Assembly: GCF_026262505.1 (NCBI RefSeq)
Contig: NC_067203.1
Span: 22,735,411-22,799,410, forward strand
Length of the DNA: 64,000 nucleotides
DNA from: Trichomonas vaginalis G3
Taxonomy: Eukaryota; Parabasalia; Trichomonadida; Trichomonadidae
Reading direction: 5' to 3'
A program made the translations under genes and the position numbers. Shown here piece after piece: positions 29,985 to 41,113 of the stretch (positions are counted from its first letter, which is position 1; every line of letters starts with the position of its first letter). A model generated the notes under the pieces. The model ran no database searches, had not been told where the DNA came from, and worked only from the letters and a program-made list of their open reading frames with translations.

Positions 29985-30200
29985 TTATCTTAGTATCGGT
30001 TGAAGTCTTTGATAAACTTTTTCTCCTTTATTTAAAACTTCTCTTATTGGGGCAGCTTTTGGCGTTATTGATTCAGCAACGTCACTAATTGCTTCTTTAT
30101 TCTTAAATATCCAATTTGCTCCTTTCTTCATTGTTTCCCAAACTTTATGCGCTCCTCTTTTTACTTTATCCCACAGTTTCTTAAAGAATCCTGCAGCCAT
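29985..30200 (-). CDS. 71-aa amphipathic paralogue of the pVI-like peptide
   Basis: Starts MAAGFFKKLWDKVKRGAHK, so its first 11 residues equal those of the 78-aa peptide, after which the two diverge. An amphipathic helix continues through VWETMKKGANWIFK. The tail (ITPKAAPIREVLNKGEKVYQ) lacks the Gly/Ala stretch. It is convergent with the 78-aa gene and divergent from the major capsid gene at 30270. A duplication followed by divergence is likely. Membrane activity is inferred only. Confidence 0.58.
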   Translation of the reverse strand: MAAGFFKKLWDKVKRGAHKVWETMKKGANWIFKNKEAISDVAESITPKAAPIREVLNKGEKVYQRLQPILR

Positions 30201-30269
30201 AGTTGATTATTTCATTAAAATTAAAAATTCATTTTCATCTTTTAATTTTGATTTTTTATTTATTAATAA

Positions 30270-31910
30270 ATGACGACTAACTATTTGGTGCCAAACACTA
30301 AACCGATTAATGGAAATGTGTTTCATTCATTCGAAAAGATAAATGAAATATTCGCAAAGAATGACGGTAGAAGATATTATAGAGAACTTGAAAGTTCATG
30401 CTATGACTCTGATGCTCCATATTTTGATGATAAACAAACTCATTTAAGAATTACAAATCCAGCTCATGATGTGAACCAATTAGGTGACACATATATTAAA
30501 CGCAAAGTTAAAGCAACTCTAGTTTCAAATAAAGCTTTCACATGCGATGCCGCTTTTAAATGCATGCGTTTATTCGTTGGTTACAAATCATCAAATCAAA
30601 GCTTTAAACAATTAGAAGTAGAAACCGAAAGAGGTGATGCCGGTTATCTTCAAATGGATTGCGCCCGTGAATCTTTCGCATTTGCAACATATAAACCAAA
30701 ATCAGAAAGGAAAGTTAAAAAGTTTGTTCATTCGTTATATAATAATGTTCAAAAATATGATAACTCAGTATGTGGTAAATATATTGACCCTTCAGAAGTT
30801 TTCAAGAAAGCAAATGAAGAAGTTGATGTCACTTTTGATATGATTATTCCGGTAAATGATTTGTTAGCATTTCAGGCGTTCAATGATTATCCTAAATCAT
30901 TTGGTGATATCATTCTTAAATATTATGTTTTCAGGGATACTTTAGTATTTTGTCAGGTTGACCCGTTAAGAGTTGCTGATTTACAAAATTACGTTTATGA
31001 AAAGATAACTGATGAAAATTATGAAAAGATTATGAATCATGTTTATAAATATGATCGCAAATTCCAACAAATCGGACTTCCTGCCAAATTAATTACAAGC
31101 TTAGCCGCTACATCTGCTGAGGCAACAGTTGATGACGTTATTATTTCATGCACAAAGATGGAAGTTTTAGAGGATAAATGCATTACACCAGGATACGGTT
31201 TAATTGAAGAATCAGTTAAAGCAATACCACTTTTGTTCAGTAAGGAAGATCCATTCATGATTCCAGCTTAACATATTGACGTTCGTTCACTAAATGGAGG
31301 TTGCATCACTCCTGAAGGTATCAGCTCAGATTTCTCATACGCTCTTCATAATGTTACAGATGTTGTGTTAACATTTCCGAAGAATGCAATGCAAAGAACG
31401 GTTTTAGAAAATCCAATGCTTCGAGGTCTTCAGGTCACTATAGATTCCAGAAACTTCCCCGATCAAGCGATGACAACAGTGGGTGACATATTCTTTACAC
31501 GTATGCTTCAAGCTTCTGATTTAGATGGAGTGAATGAATGCGCGGAAGAATACGAGGACTCATTAACTAGACCACTGAATGATGATGATGGCACGCCATT
31601 AGCTAGAAAATGGAAAGACCAAACTTCATTCTTATGCACTATTCCAGTTCAACGTGATGGAGCGGGTATATTCTTTGATGGATTAGAAACTTTCAACTCA
31701 CAAGTTACAGTACAAGTGAAAGCTTATCCAATCATTCAGGGTGAAAATGACACTTACTGTTCAAAGGTGACAAATCCTCCTCAGGTTTGGTTTACTAGGA
31801 CTACATATTGGACATGGACACCGGACGAAGGTTTGAAATATCATCCAACAGGTACACCACCACAGTATAGAAGTTCATATGATGAAATATTGATGAATAG
31901 AAATGTTTAA
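30270..31910 (+). pseudogene. Major capsid protein (double jelly roll) of Polinton B, broken
   Basis: A ~550-codon region. Its position after the minor virion genes and before the packaging ATPase, and its beta-rich content (for example AFKCMRLFVGYKSSNQSF, DMIIPVNDLLAFQAF, SFGDIILKYYVF, and LRGLQVTIDSRNFPDQAMT further on), fit the Polinton double-jelly-roll major capsid protein. Element C has a near-identical region at 44078-45856. The gene is broken. Confidence 0.75.
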
Positions 31911-31934
31911 AATTATAAATTTATTTTTGATTAA

Positions 31935-32761
31935 ATGGATTTAAATTCATCCACCCCTTATGAAGAATTAGCAGGAGTATATAATACATACATAGATGAT
32001 ATGATTAATGAAGCATTGAGTGATAATAGAAATGCTCTATCTAAGGAAAAATTAATGAAAATTCCATATTCTGAATGTTACTTAAATTCAATCACTGCAG
32101 CAATTGGTAAACAAAATAAAGGTAAAACATTAACGATATTAAAACAAATTATCATTATTGCTAACACTTCCCCCATTCACATGTGTTAATTTATATCAAC
32201 CGTTCAGGTTCACCTTCAGATGATACATTTGAATCTTTAAAGCATTTAATCAAAATTCCAATTATTTATTTATCACAAGAAGAAGCAGAAGATTATTTAA
32301 AAAACTTTTTAATGTATAAAGAATTATATAATACAATCAAGAAGCAAGGATTAGAGGATAAAATTATTGATAAACAACGGGATGAATTATTTGAAACACT
32401 TTCTATTTCAAATTTTGATAGAGAATTTTTGCATTCACTCATTTTTCTAGATGATGCAGTGAAATCAAAACTAATAACAAATGAGAAATCATATTTTAAT
32501 CAGTTATTAACTCAATGTCGACACATTCAGTGTTCATTCTTCATGGCTGTTCAATATTTCAAAGCATTAAGCACAAACATTAAATCAAATCTATCAACCC
32601 TTTTCATTTTCAGTGGGTTTAGTCGTCAACAGTTGAACGTTATGCTTTATCAAGTGAATTTACCAATGAGCATTAATGAACTTTACACACAATATCAGCA
32701 ATTAGGTGAACATGGAAAAATAATAGTTGATTTAAATAAAGGAAGTGTTAAATTTGATTAA
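31935..32761 (+). pseudogene. A32/FtsK-type packaging ATPase of Polinton B, broken
   Basis: The Walker A is GKQNKGKT and the Walker B is LIFLDDA. A QCRHIQCSFFMAVQYF stretch, where the family has its sensor, follows. It lies directly behind the major capsid protein, the usual Polinton order. Only weakly alike to the ATPase of element A (7572-8459), but with the same layout of motifs. The gene is broken. Confidence 0.8.
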
Positions 32762-32801
32762 CTTTTTATAATTAATTTTTATTTTTTATTTATAATTAAA
32801 C

Positions 32802-33701
32802 ATGACAGAAATAGCAAATCTTCTACAGGTTCCATTAAAACAAGGAACAAACAAAAAGGGTGCATATAATAGAACTATGAAAGTTCCTGATGGAATGAAA
32901 GAATTAGTTCATATTGTTGCTGGTCTTCAAAAAGATGTTAAACAAATGAGAAACGTTTTAACATTACCAGAAGCTCAAGCATATGCCAAACGTCAAGGTC
33001 CAAATTGGGAAGCACACGAAGCAGACATTACGGGTCCAAATGGAAAACCTGATGGTATAAATGAAGTTTTCATTACTGATGGTCAGGGTAATATTAAAGT
33101 CATAAATGGTTACAAATTAACTATATCTGATTATCCTAAACGTAAAGCATATAATGAACGTTATCCTATGCAATTTGATGAAAATGGAAAAGCTGTTAAA
33201 CAATACATTGGAGAAGGTAAAAATGGTCCAATTAATTCATACCGTTATAATCCATATTCTTATTTCAATGAAGAATTAAATGCTATTGAAGAGGGACCGG
33301 ATGGATTACCACGATATTCTAACCAGTTTGATGGTCAATATGCAAATATTAGACCTGAAATTTCAGCTAAGAAATTCTTTAAAGTTGCTTTATTCGATCC
33401 AGTTTTCGCAAATGTTAAAGATGAACTTAAACAGCAATTCCAACCAATTATAGTAGCAAGAATTGCATCAGGTGCTTTATCTCAAGCATTCAAAGATTTA
33501 ATTAAGAAACCATTATATCAGCAACGAGGTTTAACTTATGATTTAGTTAAGGAATCAGATAAAAGAAAATTTGAGAAATCAGGTGATTATAAGAATGCAA
33601 TTAATGAATATATTAGGTCTATTAATTACAATGAAACAGCTAAAAATCAACTTCAAGAACAAATACAGGGAATAATAGATTCAAAACTTCCGGCAAAATA
33701 A
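32802..33701 (+). CDS. 299-aa virion-type protein with DGQGN domain
   Basis: Residues ~35-130 hold the conserved stretch: [19 protein letters not shown], then [20 protein letters not shown] and [20 protein letters not shown] weaker version is seen in the 130-aa protein of element A. The C-terminal 130 residues are helical. The frame is open and near-identical to 46742-47641 in C. Being placed between the ATPase and the CCG-motif gene suggests a capsid-associated protein. Function unknown. Confidence 0.62.
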   Translation: MTEIANLLQVPLKQGTNKKGAYNRTMKVPDGMKELVHIVAGLQKDVKQMRNVLTLPEAQAYAKRQGPNWEAHEADITGPNGKPDGINEVFITDGQGNIKVINGYKLTISDYPKRKAYNERYPMQFDENGKAVKQYIGEGKNGPINSYRYNPYSYFNEELNAIEEGPDGLPRYSNQFDGQYANIRPEISAKKFFKVALFDPVFANVKDELKQQFQPIIVARIASGALSQAFKDLIKKPLYQQRGLTYDLVKESDKRKFEKSGDYKNAINEYIRSINYNETAKNQLQEQIQGIIDSKLPAK

Positions 33702-33733
33702 AAGTTTAAATATATTTTTTTATTCGATTATAA

Positions 33734-34405
33734 ATGAGAAGACGTTTCACTAGTCAAAAGAACACTAACGCAAAAGCAGAGATTACGGTTGGTTATAACG
33801 TAAATGATGATAAATCACGAATTATTCAAAATGTTAAAGTTAATGTTAGCCCTGAATTAACAAGGTCAGCAACTCAACCAAATTTATTAACTCGTGACTT
33901 ACCGAAGAATGAGGAGAATGAAGAAAACCATGAGAATGGAGACCCAATCATTTTATCTGAACCCGGTAAAGAACCTGTTGAAATTCCCACTTATCCAACA
34001 TACCCCCCGCCTCTTTCATCAAACATCGAGAACCCATATAAAATAGACATTAATTCTGAATTAATGAAAATTTACCGTGATATAATAACTGATAATTATG
34101 ATTCAATAATAAATTTAATTGACCAATCCGGTTTAATTATTTTACCTTATGAATCATTAATTCACATTATCGCCATTCTTTGTGATGTTCAAGATTCAGA
34201 CGTTAAGATTCAATTTTTCATAGATGATGAGGTTTCATGCTGCGGAACAGTTGCAAAAATAAATCCTATAAAGGATATTAGCACAATTAAGATATCAAAG
34301 AACGGAACAACAACTGAACTTCATTTAACATATAATGATATTTATAATAAAATATTTGATGAATATAAAATATCACTTGAAAAATTCTTTGTTAAGACTA
34401 TTTAA
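33734..34405 (+). CDS. CCG-motif conserved Polinton protein
   Basis: 223 aa. A basic N-terminus (MRRRFTSQK), a Pro-rich linker (PTYPTYPPPLSS near residue 90), then the ~110-residue conserved domain: LMKIYRDIITDNYDSIINLI, SGLIILPYESLIHII, DEVSCCGTVAKI, DEYKISLEKFFV. It is homologous to the 204-aa protein of element A. It ends with a four-base stop overlap with the convergent gene, as in A. Function unknown. Confidence 0.62.
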   Translation: MRRRFTSQKNTNAKAEITVGYNVNDDKSRIIQNVKVNVSPELTRSATQPNLLTRDLPKNEENEENHENGDPIILSEPGKEPVEIPTYPTYPPPLSSNIENPYKIDINSELMKIYRDIITDNYDSIINLIDQSGLIILPYESLIHIIAILCDVQDSDVKIQFFIDDEVSCCGTVAKINPIKDISTIKISKNGTTTELHLTYNDIYNKIFDEYKISLEKFFVKTI

Positions 34406-34881
34406 TATTCAAGCATTAACATTATTGAATAATAATCCTTTGAATCATAATCAATAATAATTGACCTTTCACCAGTTTCTATCGTTTGTTTTATTTCTTT
34501 TGGTTCCCCACTATCCGAATCGGTCATTGTAATTGTTTTTGTTATAGTATCAGCTTTATCTTTAACTTCAATCTTTTTTCCATCGGGATATTTAAACCAA
34601 AATTCCAAAAATTCGATATTGTCAATCTGTTCATATTTTAATCTATCAATTACATTTTTAATACCATCTGAAAATCTTATGAAATGGTCATTATATGGGT
34701 TTGATTGAACTAAATTTGAATGAAGTGAAATATAACCTGTTGATGAATATGACACTGACTCATATTTTCTGAAAACACTAAAATTTATAACATGAATGAA
34801 TTTCTTATTCGTTGAATTTATGAATTCTTGAGGTAATCTTATTCTAGTTTTATTTATCACTGGAAAATAACGCTTTACCAT
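34402..34881 (-). CDS. Jelly-roll-like virion protein of Polinton B
   Basis: The start is set at MVKRYFPVINKTRIRLP (34881). 159 aa, beta-rich: IRLPQEFINSTNKKFIHVIN, YSSTGYISLHSNLVQ, LEFWFKYPDGKKIEV, RSIIIDYDSKDYYSIMLML. It resembles the broken region at 22877-23734 of element A and is nearly identical to 48339-48818 of C. A single-jelly-roll fold is my inference. It overlaps the preceding convergent gene by four bases. Confidence 0.55.
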   Translation of the reverse strand: MVKRYFPVINKTRIRLPQEFINSTNKKFIHVINFSVFRKYESVSYSSTGYISLHSNLVQSNPYNDHFIRFSDGIKNVIDRLKYEQIDNIEFLEFWFKYPDGKKIEVKDKADTITKTITMTDSDSGEPKEIKQTIETGERSIIIDYDSKDYYSIMLMLEY

Positions 34882-34901
34882 ATTTTTAATCGTAATAAAA
34901 A

Positions 34902-35726
34902 ATGTCAATTATCAATATTATTTTGAAAGGACTTCAGGGAACAGGTAAAAACAGATTTACAGACATTATTTCTGAACTTCTCGCCGGTTATTCATGTAAA
35001 AACATTACCGAAATAAGTGAGCTAACGGGTAATTTCAATTCAGTAGTTGAGAATAAAATGTTTCTTGTACTTAATGAACTCAAGAATGTAGGTGAAGACA
35101 GACTCGCAAACTTCAACGCTTTGAAATCAATTATTACGGATAATGAGATTAGAATTAATGAAAAGAATCAACCCAGAAGAACTGCACAGAACGTTGCAAA
35201 CTTCATTTTCGTAACTAATAACGTCTACCCTGTCAAAATTGAAGTTGGAGACAGAAGATACGTAGTTTTAAGAGTTAATGGTAAATTCAAGGGTCAATTT
35301 GATTATTTCAAGAATTTAATGGATTCATGCACAAAGGAATTTTATGATAATTTACTGACGTATTTTATGCAATATGACCTTTCATCATTTAATGTACGAA
35401 TCATACCGATGACTGAAGCCAAACAAGATTTAATTGAATTATCAACAAATCCTTTAGATGTATGGATAAATACACATTATGATGAATTGTGTGCAGGTAT
35501 GACGTGTAAAAATGCTCTATTCTGCAAACCATCAGACATGAAAGACAAGAATTTCCAAATGAGCATTAAGGATAAATGTGATAGGAAACAAAGAAGAATA
35601 GATGGTAAACAAACATGGTGTTATGTTTTGAAAGAAGAAATGAAAGGATTATATAAACAGGTTGAACCAAACGATAATGAGGATTCATTTACTGATGATG
35701 AAATACCTGTAAATGAAGCTTTATAA
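34902..35726 (+). pseudogene. SF3 helicase, C-terminal part (Polinton B)
   Basis: This region encodes the helicase domain also found complete in element C (51899-54211): a GLQGTGKN Walker A, LVLNELKNVGEDR Walker B, and FIFVTNNVYPVKI. It is only part of that gene, and in the opposite orientation relative to the capsid block. So element B has been rearranged internally compared with C. A D5-like virus helicase is the nearest family. Confidence 0.8.
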
Positions 35727-35760
35727 AGTATGATTGGAATTTATTTTTGCATTAATCCTG

Positions 35761-36984
35761 CTGTGTTGTCAAAATGTCATGTTGTCTCATTTTTTCAGAG
35801 AAGTTAATTAACCTGGTGACATGGTGACGTAGTGACACCCTCAGTTCTTCAAAAATAATTCATAAATGCCTTCCTCCTTTCGTACCTGTGTTGTCAAAAT
35901 GTCATGTTGTCATCATTTTTAAGAGAAGTTAAATAACCTGGTGACATGGTGACGTAGTGACACCCTCAGTTCTTCAAAAATAATTCATAAATGCCTTCCT
36001 CCTTTCGTACCTGTGTTGTCAAAATGTCATGTTGTCATCATTTTTAAGAGAAGTTAAATAACCTGGTGACATGGTGACGTAGTGACACCCTCAGTTCTTC
36101 AAAAATAATTCATAAATGCCTTCCTCCTTTCGTACCTGTGTTGTCAAAATGTCATGTTGTCATCATTTTTAAGAGAAGTTAAATAACCTGGTGACATGGT
36201 GACGTAGTGACACCCTCAGTTCTTCAAAAATAATTCATAAATGCCTTCCTCCTTTCGTACCTGTGTTGTCAAAATGTCATGTTGTCATCATTTTTAAGAG
36301 AAGTTAAATAACCTGGTGACATGGTGACGTAGTGACACCCTCAGTTCTTCAAAAATAATTCATAAATGCCTTCCTCCTTTCGTACCTGTGTTGTCAAAAT
36401 GTCATGTTGTCTCATTTTTTCAGAGAAGTTAATTAACCTGGTGACATGGTGACGTAGTGACACCCTCAGTTCTTCAAAAATAATTCATAAATGCCTTCCT
36501 CCTTTCGTACCTGTGTTGTCAAAATGTCATGTTGTCATCATTTTTAAGAGAAGTTAAATAACCTGGTGACATGGTGACGTAGTGACACCCTCAGTTCTTC
36601 AAAAATAATTCATAAATGCCTTCCTCCTTTCGTACCTGTGTTGTCAAAATGTCATGTTGTCTCATTTTTTCAGAGAAGTTAATTAACCTGGTGACATGGT
36701 GACGTAGTGACACCCTCAGTTCTTCAAAAATAATTCATAAATGCCTTCCTCCTTTCGTACCTGTGTTGTCAAAATGTCATGTTGTCATCATTTTTAAGAG
36801 AAGTTAAATAACCTGGTGACATGGTGACGTAGTGACACCCTCAGTTCTTCAAAAATAATTCATAAATGCCTTCCTCCTTTCGTACCTGTGTTGTCAAAAT
36901 GTCATGTTGTCATCATTTTTAAGAGAAGTTAAATAACCTGGTGACATGGTGACGTAGTGACACCCTCAGTTCTTCAAAAATAAT
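35761..36984 (+). repeat. Ten-copy tandem array of the 125-bp border repeat
   Basis: Units start every 125 bp at 35761, 35886, 36011, 36136, 36261, 36386, 36511, 36636, 36761 and 36886. Two versions occur. One has TCTCATTTTTTCAGAGAAGT (units 1, 6 and 8); the other has CATCATTTTTAAGAGAAGT (the rest). Each unit holds TTGTCAAAATGTCATGTTGT near its start and GGTGACATGGTGACGTAGTG further on. No frame runs through the array. Confidence 0.95.
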
Positions 36985-37052
36985 TAATTATTGAATAACC
37001 TAAAAACCATTAACGATAAAATAACTGATAACAAAATTTTATTTTTATATAA

Positions 37053-37217
37053 ATGGATACCCCACAAGCTCAAAATTTACCACGAATCATAACAAGGGAG
37101 GAAATGATAAAAATGATGCAAGAACGAATTAAAAACAACAAACCACGAAAACCGAGAAGATGCGGTTATGCAGTAATGATGGAAAGAAGAACCCAGAAGG
37201 GTTCGGGAAACCATTGA
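37053..37217 (+). CDS. 54-aa basic ORF
   Basis: Starts MDTPQAQNLPRI; strongly basic middle (ERIKNNKPRKPRRCGYAV). It is too short for firm support. It resembles in composition the small charged protein at 23759-24007 of element A, also near the element's integrase or TIR side. I see no copy in element C at the equivalent place. Confidence 0.35.
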   Translation: MDTPQAQNLPRIITREEMIKMMQERIKNNKPRKPRRCGYAVMMERRTQKGSGNH

Positions 37218-37234
37218 CGGAAGAGGAATAAAAA

Positions 37235-37555
37235 TTAAATTTGGATTGAGTTTAAAAATTCATCTTTATTAAATTCATCTCTTCCAATCAATTTATTTAT
37301 TCTATTAAATTCTTTTATTTTTGCTTCACCCAGTTTAAGGATTGAACGGTAAGTTTCTAATTTTTCGATTATTTCTTTCCTCTCTTCATCGTTTTCAGTT
37401 CCATTAGTTTTATGGGCATCAGCCCCACCACATTGCGGCTTCTTTTTGTAATAGCATATTTTTGATTTAATTCTGTTTAGTTTCTTTTTATATTCATCGT
37501 CTGGACTCTGAATCTTAATTGAATCAGGACTCTTGGATGCTTCGTTGTCACCCAT
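37235..37555 (-). CDS. 106-aa charged Polinton protein with CGG motif
   Basis: Starts MGDNEASKSPD. A DDEYKKKLNRIKSKICYYKKKPQCGG stretch is split here only by length; its core KICYYKKKPQCGG is also in the 87-aa homologue at 57215-57478, and a coiled coil follows (IIEKLETYRSILKL). It runs immediately behind the integrase gene in both elements, on the same strand. Function unknown. Confidence 0.5.
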   Translation of the reverse strand: MGDNEASKSPDSIKIQSPDDEYKKKLNRIKSKICYYKKKPQCGGADAHKTNGTENDEERKEIIEKLETYRSILKLGEAKIKEFNRINKLIGRDEFNKDEFLNSIQI

Positions 37556-37574
37556 TTCTTACGAAATAAAAAAA

Positions 37575-39085
37575 TTAAATAATATTTAAATATAATGGAG
37601 TAATAAAATAAATCGGAATTTCTATTAATTTATTGTCAACTTCAACTAATGCATTGCCGTTAATATATCTAACAAATTCAGCTATTGTGTCAAATCTTCG
37701 TCTTCTTTTTGTCATTGATTTATCAGTTTTTCCATAATCGAGATGAATCAAAACTTTATCCCCTTGTTTAAAATTCATGAGCCCCGAATTAATTTGTTCA
37801 CGTTTAACATCATTTAACCTTTCCATTTGTTTTCTAATATATTCCCATTCTTTTGAAATATCATTTTTCATTTCCACTGGTTTCATGTTTATAGTTCTAT
37901 GCCATGTATTATTGTAATAATATACTAACTGCTGTATGATGGAGTCATGATTTCCATCCCAATATATCTGACCCCCAACGCATCTCTAAGAGTTCTCATT
38001 ACCGCATCAACTATTTTATTATGAAACGTATATGGAGAGGATGAGAAGTAAAAATTAATTTGTGGGAAATAATGAGTCATAGTTGCCTGAAATCCTTTAT
38101 CACCATCACCCCTGATATTATCTACTCTTTCATGATCTAGTAAGTATTGAATAGCTCTTCTTGTTTCCTGTTCTGTTTTCCCTTTCACCGGAATGCAATA
38201 TAAATATCTAGTGTTAATGTTAATGGCAAATAAATAAGTAACGTTTCCTTTTGAATATTCTAAATGATCGATTTCGTATGAATATGGATATGGGGCAAAT
38301 GAAGGGCGACTAAATTTTTCCTTTAACAGTTGAATTTTTGGGTCAGTTGGTTTATTTAATATATTGAAACCCTTTTTAAAATCTTTTTGCTTCTTTAATG
38401 TTTGAAATGGATATAATAAAGTGAATGATGAAGGATTAACTGAAGGAGGAGGTACTACCGTTGGAGGTTTTGGTGTTGCAGGTGGTTTAATTTTATCTGC
38501 TTTGATTTTGGATTTCATTCCTCCCGTCATTAATTCTGGATGTATTCTATTCATTTGTTTTAAATATGTTGTATATAAAGGTTTGATATACTTTCCCGCT
38601 TCGAGTTTATGTTGAAGGATGAATTCCAAAAGTTGATCTTCATTTAAAAGTCGGGCTGAATATGGTTTAACTAATGAATCATAAATTAAAGCTTGTGCTT
38701 CATTTATGGTCTGAAGGACCTGGGCTTTTTGCACCTTTTGTTTTTGTTCCTTTGGTTTTTGCGGCTCAGGATTATATAATTTATATGATTCATCAATATC
38801 TTCTTCTGTTAATACTTTATTTTTGAAATCTTTCAACCGTTTAAGTTGTGATTTAGTTTTTCCCTTTGAATATCCATTATTTTTAATTTTGTCTTTAATT
38901 CTAGAAATTATTCTATCATGATATTTCAAAATTTCATTTTTATAATACGGATAATAATAATCCATATCATCACCCGTTATAGTGTTATCATATTTTTGGA
39001 GATATGCTTTTAAATCGTAATAATCAAGAAAATTTTGATTAAATATTAAATCATAAATTAAAATTTTTAAATTTGTGCTATCCAT
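37575..39085 (-). pseudogene. Polinton B integrase, broken
   Basis: The same retroviral-type integrase as the 514-aa protein of element C: a helical N-terminal part, a Pro-rich linker, the rve core (SYEIDHLEYSKGNVTYLF, NIRGDGDKGF) and a basic C-terminal part (TKRRRRFDTIAEFVRYING). The gene is broken. It reads from the polymerase side toward the repeat array. Confidence 0.85.
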
Positions 39086-39232
39086 TTATATAAAAATAAA
39101 ATAAGTGTTTTAGGGGTGCCCGCCTCTTTGAATCATAGTATCAAAACCATTATTTACATATTGAATCGCATCATTAACGGTTCCTTTTGTCTCTTCTGTG
39201 GCATTTTATTAAAAATAAAATTTTAAATTGTA

Positions 39233-40024
39233 TTAAATAAATGGCATACAACATCCATTTTCACAACATACAGCCTTAGTGTGTGCTCCTGTTAATGCAG
39301 TCTTACCGATTGTTAAGCGAGTCATTGACCAGTTTTTAAGTTGTAAATTAATATTCTGACCATCGAAAATAACTTTATCATTTATTATATCCAAATAATT
39401 TTTAGGTGTTAATTGTTTATTTTGTCGTAAACTAACACCTTTCATTTTTTGTGCAATCTTTTTAAAATCACTTCCATCAATTGAACCGTTGAATGATGTA
39501 TAACACTTAGGGCATAAAGCAACCATGTTATCACCTTGTTTCTCAATTGCTAAACCCAATAACTTCTTCTCATGTGCTTTTTCTTCAGCTTTATTCTTTA
39601 ATTTAGGTTTAAATTTCTCATCAAAACAGAAGAAATCAAAAGGTGCGAATTTGAAAATGTTTTTATCATAAAATTGTTTATCGGTAACAATTGCTTGAAA
39701 TGCTTGAGTGTTAGGAAGATTTGGGTCGCCAGCGATTGCCCAATAAGATGAATCAGTATCACCTTCAATGAAATGAAAACGATTAACATCCATGCATTTA
39801 TACATAAAATCATAAATGAAAACTAAATACCAGTATTTTGCGTTATCTAAAGTGAAGAATGCCTCTTGTAAACATGTATCACATCTATAAAATCTATCTT
39901 TAAGCATCACTTGATATGTATCCTCTCCTATTTCTCTTATGTTTTTAAACTTATTTGACATACATGCAACGCGTGCCTTCTGTGCATTTATGATTTTAGT
40001 CTTTGCGTAATTTTGTGTATTCAT
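39233..40024 (-). pseudogene. Family B DNA polymerase, C-terminal part (Polinton B)
   Basis: The palm motif HFIEGDTDSSYW and two cysteine pairs of a possible zinc ribbon (ALCPKCYTSFNG; CCENGCCMPF at the C-terminus) identify the C-terminal part of the polymerase of element C (59179-62641). The rest is not in this element. Directly upstream (to about 40136) lies a short remnant of the polymerase-upstream gene seen at 62691-63802 in C. This part is therefore a relic. Confidence 0.82.
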
Positions 40025-40237
40025 TGCATCGTAACCATATGATCCATTAAGTGAAATCTTGCAAAATAAACTTTTTCCTTTATTTCCTCGTTTATGAATC
40101 CTAATTTTTTAACGTCGTTAGTCTTGACACCCATTTCATACAAAATAAAAAAATAAAATAATAAACATAACTAAGTTTTAATTTTTCGTAAGACATGAAT
40201 TTTTAAAGTTTATTATTTCATTATGGTAGTGAATCTT

Positions 40238-40468
40238 TCATTCATGAAAATAATTATTTCTAATTTCTTTTACTCGTTTATGAGGTCTTTGATTATGACT
40301 CCATTGATTCCATGAAATTAAATATTCTTTATCATTATATTTATACCTCATTAGCTTATTTTGGCTTTCATATTCATTTAATAATTCACAATCTTCATTT
40401 TTAAATTGAAGTTTAACCCATTCAGGATTTAAACAATATTTAATTAATCGCGGAATATCTGACATCAT
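40238..40468 (-). CDS. 76-aa TIR-proximal protein of Polinton B
   Basis: Starts MMSDIPRLIKYCLNPEW inside the right TIR and reads inward. The C-terminus is SWNQWSHNQRPHKRVKEIRN. The same beginning is found at 42872 in element C, and the same ending at the right edge of the window (63878-64000). Its position matches the TIR gene of element A, but the sequence does not. Function unknown. Confidence 0.5.
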   Translation of the reverse strand: MMSDIPRLIKYCLNPEWVKLQFKNEDCELLNEYESQNKLMRYKYNDKEYLISWNQWSHNQRPHKRVKEIRNNYFHE

Positions 40469-40600
40469 CTATATATAGCTTCTTTTATAAAAGATAAAAA
40501 AATAAATTATTTTAATGATTTATAAATAAATATATTTTAATGCATCGTCTATATATAGACGTAACAAAAAAGGTCACTAAACCCGTCATATCCTACTACT
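40440..40600. repeat. Polinton B right TIR
   Basis: 161 bp, complement of 28897-29054 apart from a three-base difference in a T-run. It ends ...CATATCCTACTACT and is followed by the target duplication AATATA at 40601-40606. Confidence 0.88.
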
Positions 40601-40606
40601 AATATA

Positions 40607-41113
40607 ATAAATTCTTACAACATCAATTTACAAGCAACTTCTATGATATTTGAGCGAAGAATGATCAACTGGAGAAGTTATAAAAACAAAAATACAATTT
40701 TCAAATTTAGAATTTACATATATCAATAATCTGATAAAGATGATGCTGTATATGATATCTATAGCAATAAGAAAAGCTTATCCTATTAATTCCAAGTAAA
40801 AAGGAATGAGATTTAAAATTTGATAAATATATTATTTATAAAATCTTTTAAATTTTAAAATCTTTTATATTTTTGAAATAATATTCAAAAATATAAAATT
40901 CTAAGTAAAAAGGAACACGATTGAAAATTTGATTAAACTCATTTTCCTAAGTAAAGTATCCCTAACGTTATTCTGCCTCAATATTGTGTGAAACTCTATC
41001 ACAAATTTGAATAAGAGACTTTACGAAGAAAAATTTGATTAATTTTTTAAAGATTTATAGAAATAATATTCAAAAATATAAATTAATATTTATACATAAA
41101 ACAAACATAATAT
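40607..41113. other. Host intergenic DNA between B and the helical gene
   Basis: About 500 bp of AT-rich DNA. Before Polinton B arrived it was the upstream region of the coiled-coil gene (27782-28858) and the downstream region of the gene at 41114-42349. It contains one short direct repeat, CCTAAGTAAA or TTCTAAGTAAAAAGGAA-like (about 40793-40960). No gene is seen. Confidence 0.6.

Larger units (their letters stand above)
28897..40600. mobile_element. Polinton element B, 11.7 kb, internally reduced and broken
   Basis: The ends are AGTAGTAGGATATGACGGG and its complement, with a perfect 6-bp duplication AATATA (28891-28896 and 40601-40606). TIRs are about 158-161 bp and differ by a single small length change, so the insertion is young. 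Parts: two pVI-like peptides, major capsid protein, packaging ATPase, two conserved virion-type proteins, a jelly-roll-like protein, part of an SF3 helicase, integrase, and the C-terminal part of the polymerase. It is a shortened relative of element C, near-identical over the capsid block. About six genes are broken or partial. Confidence 0.92.

Noticed and set aside
35761-36984. CRISPR-like appearance of the regular 125-bp array
   Set aside because: Units are repeated whole with no unique spacers, the context is a eukaryotic transposon, and no cas genes are present.
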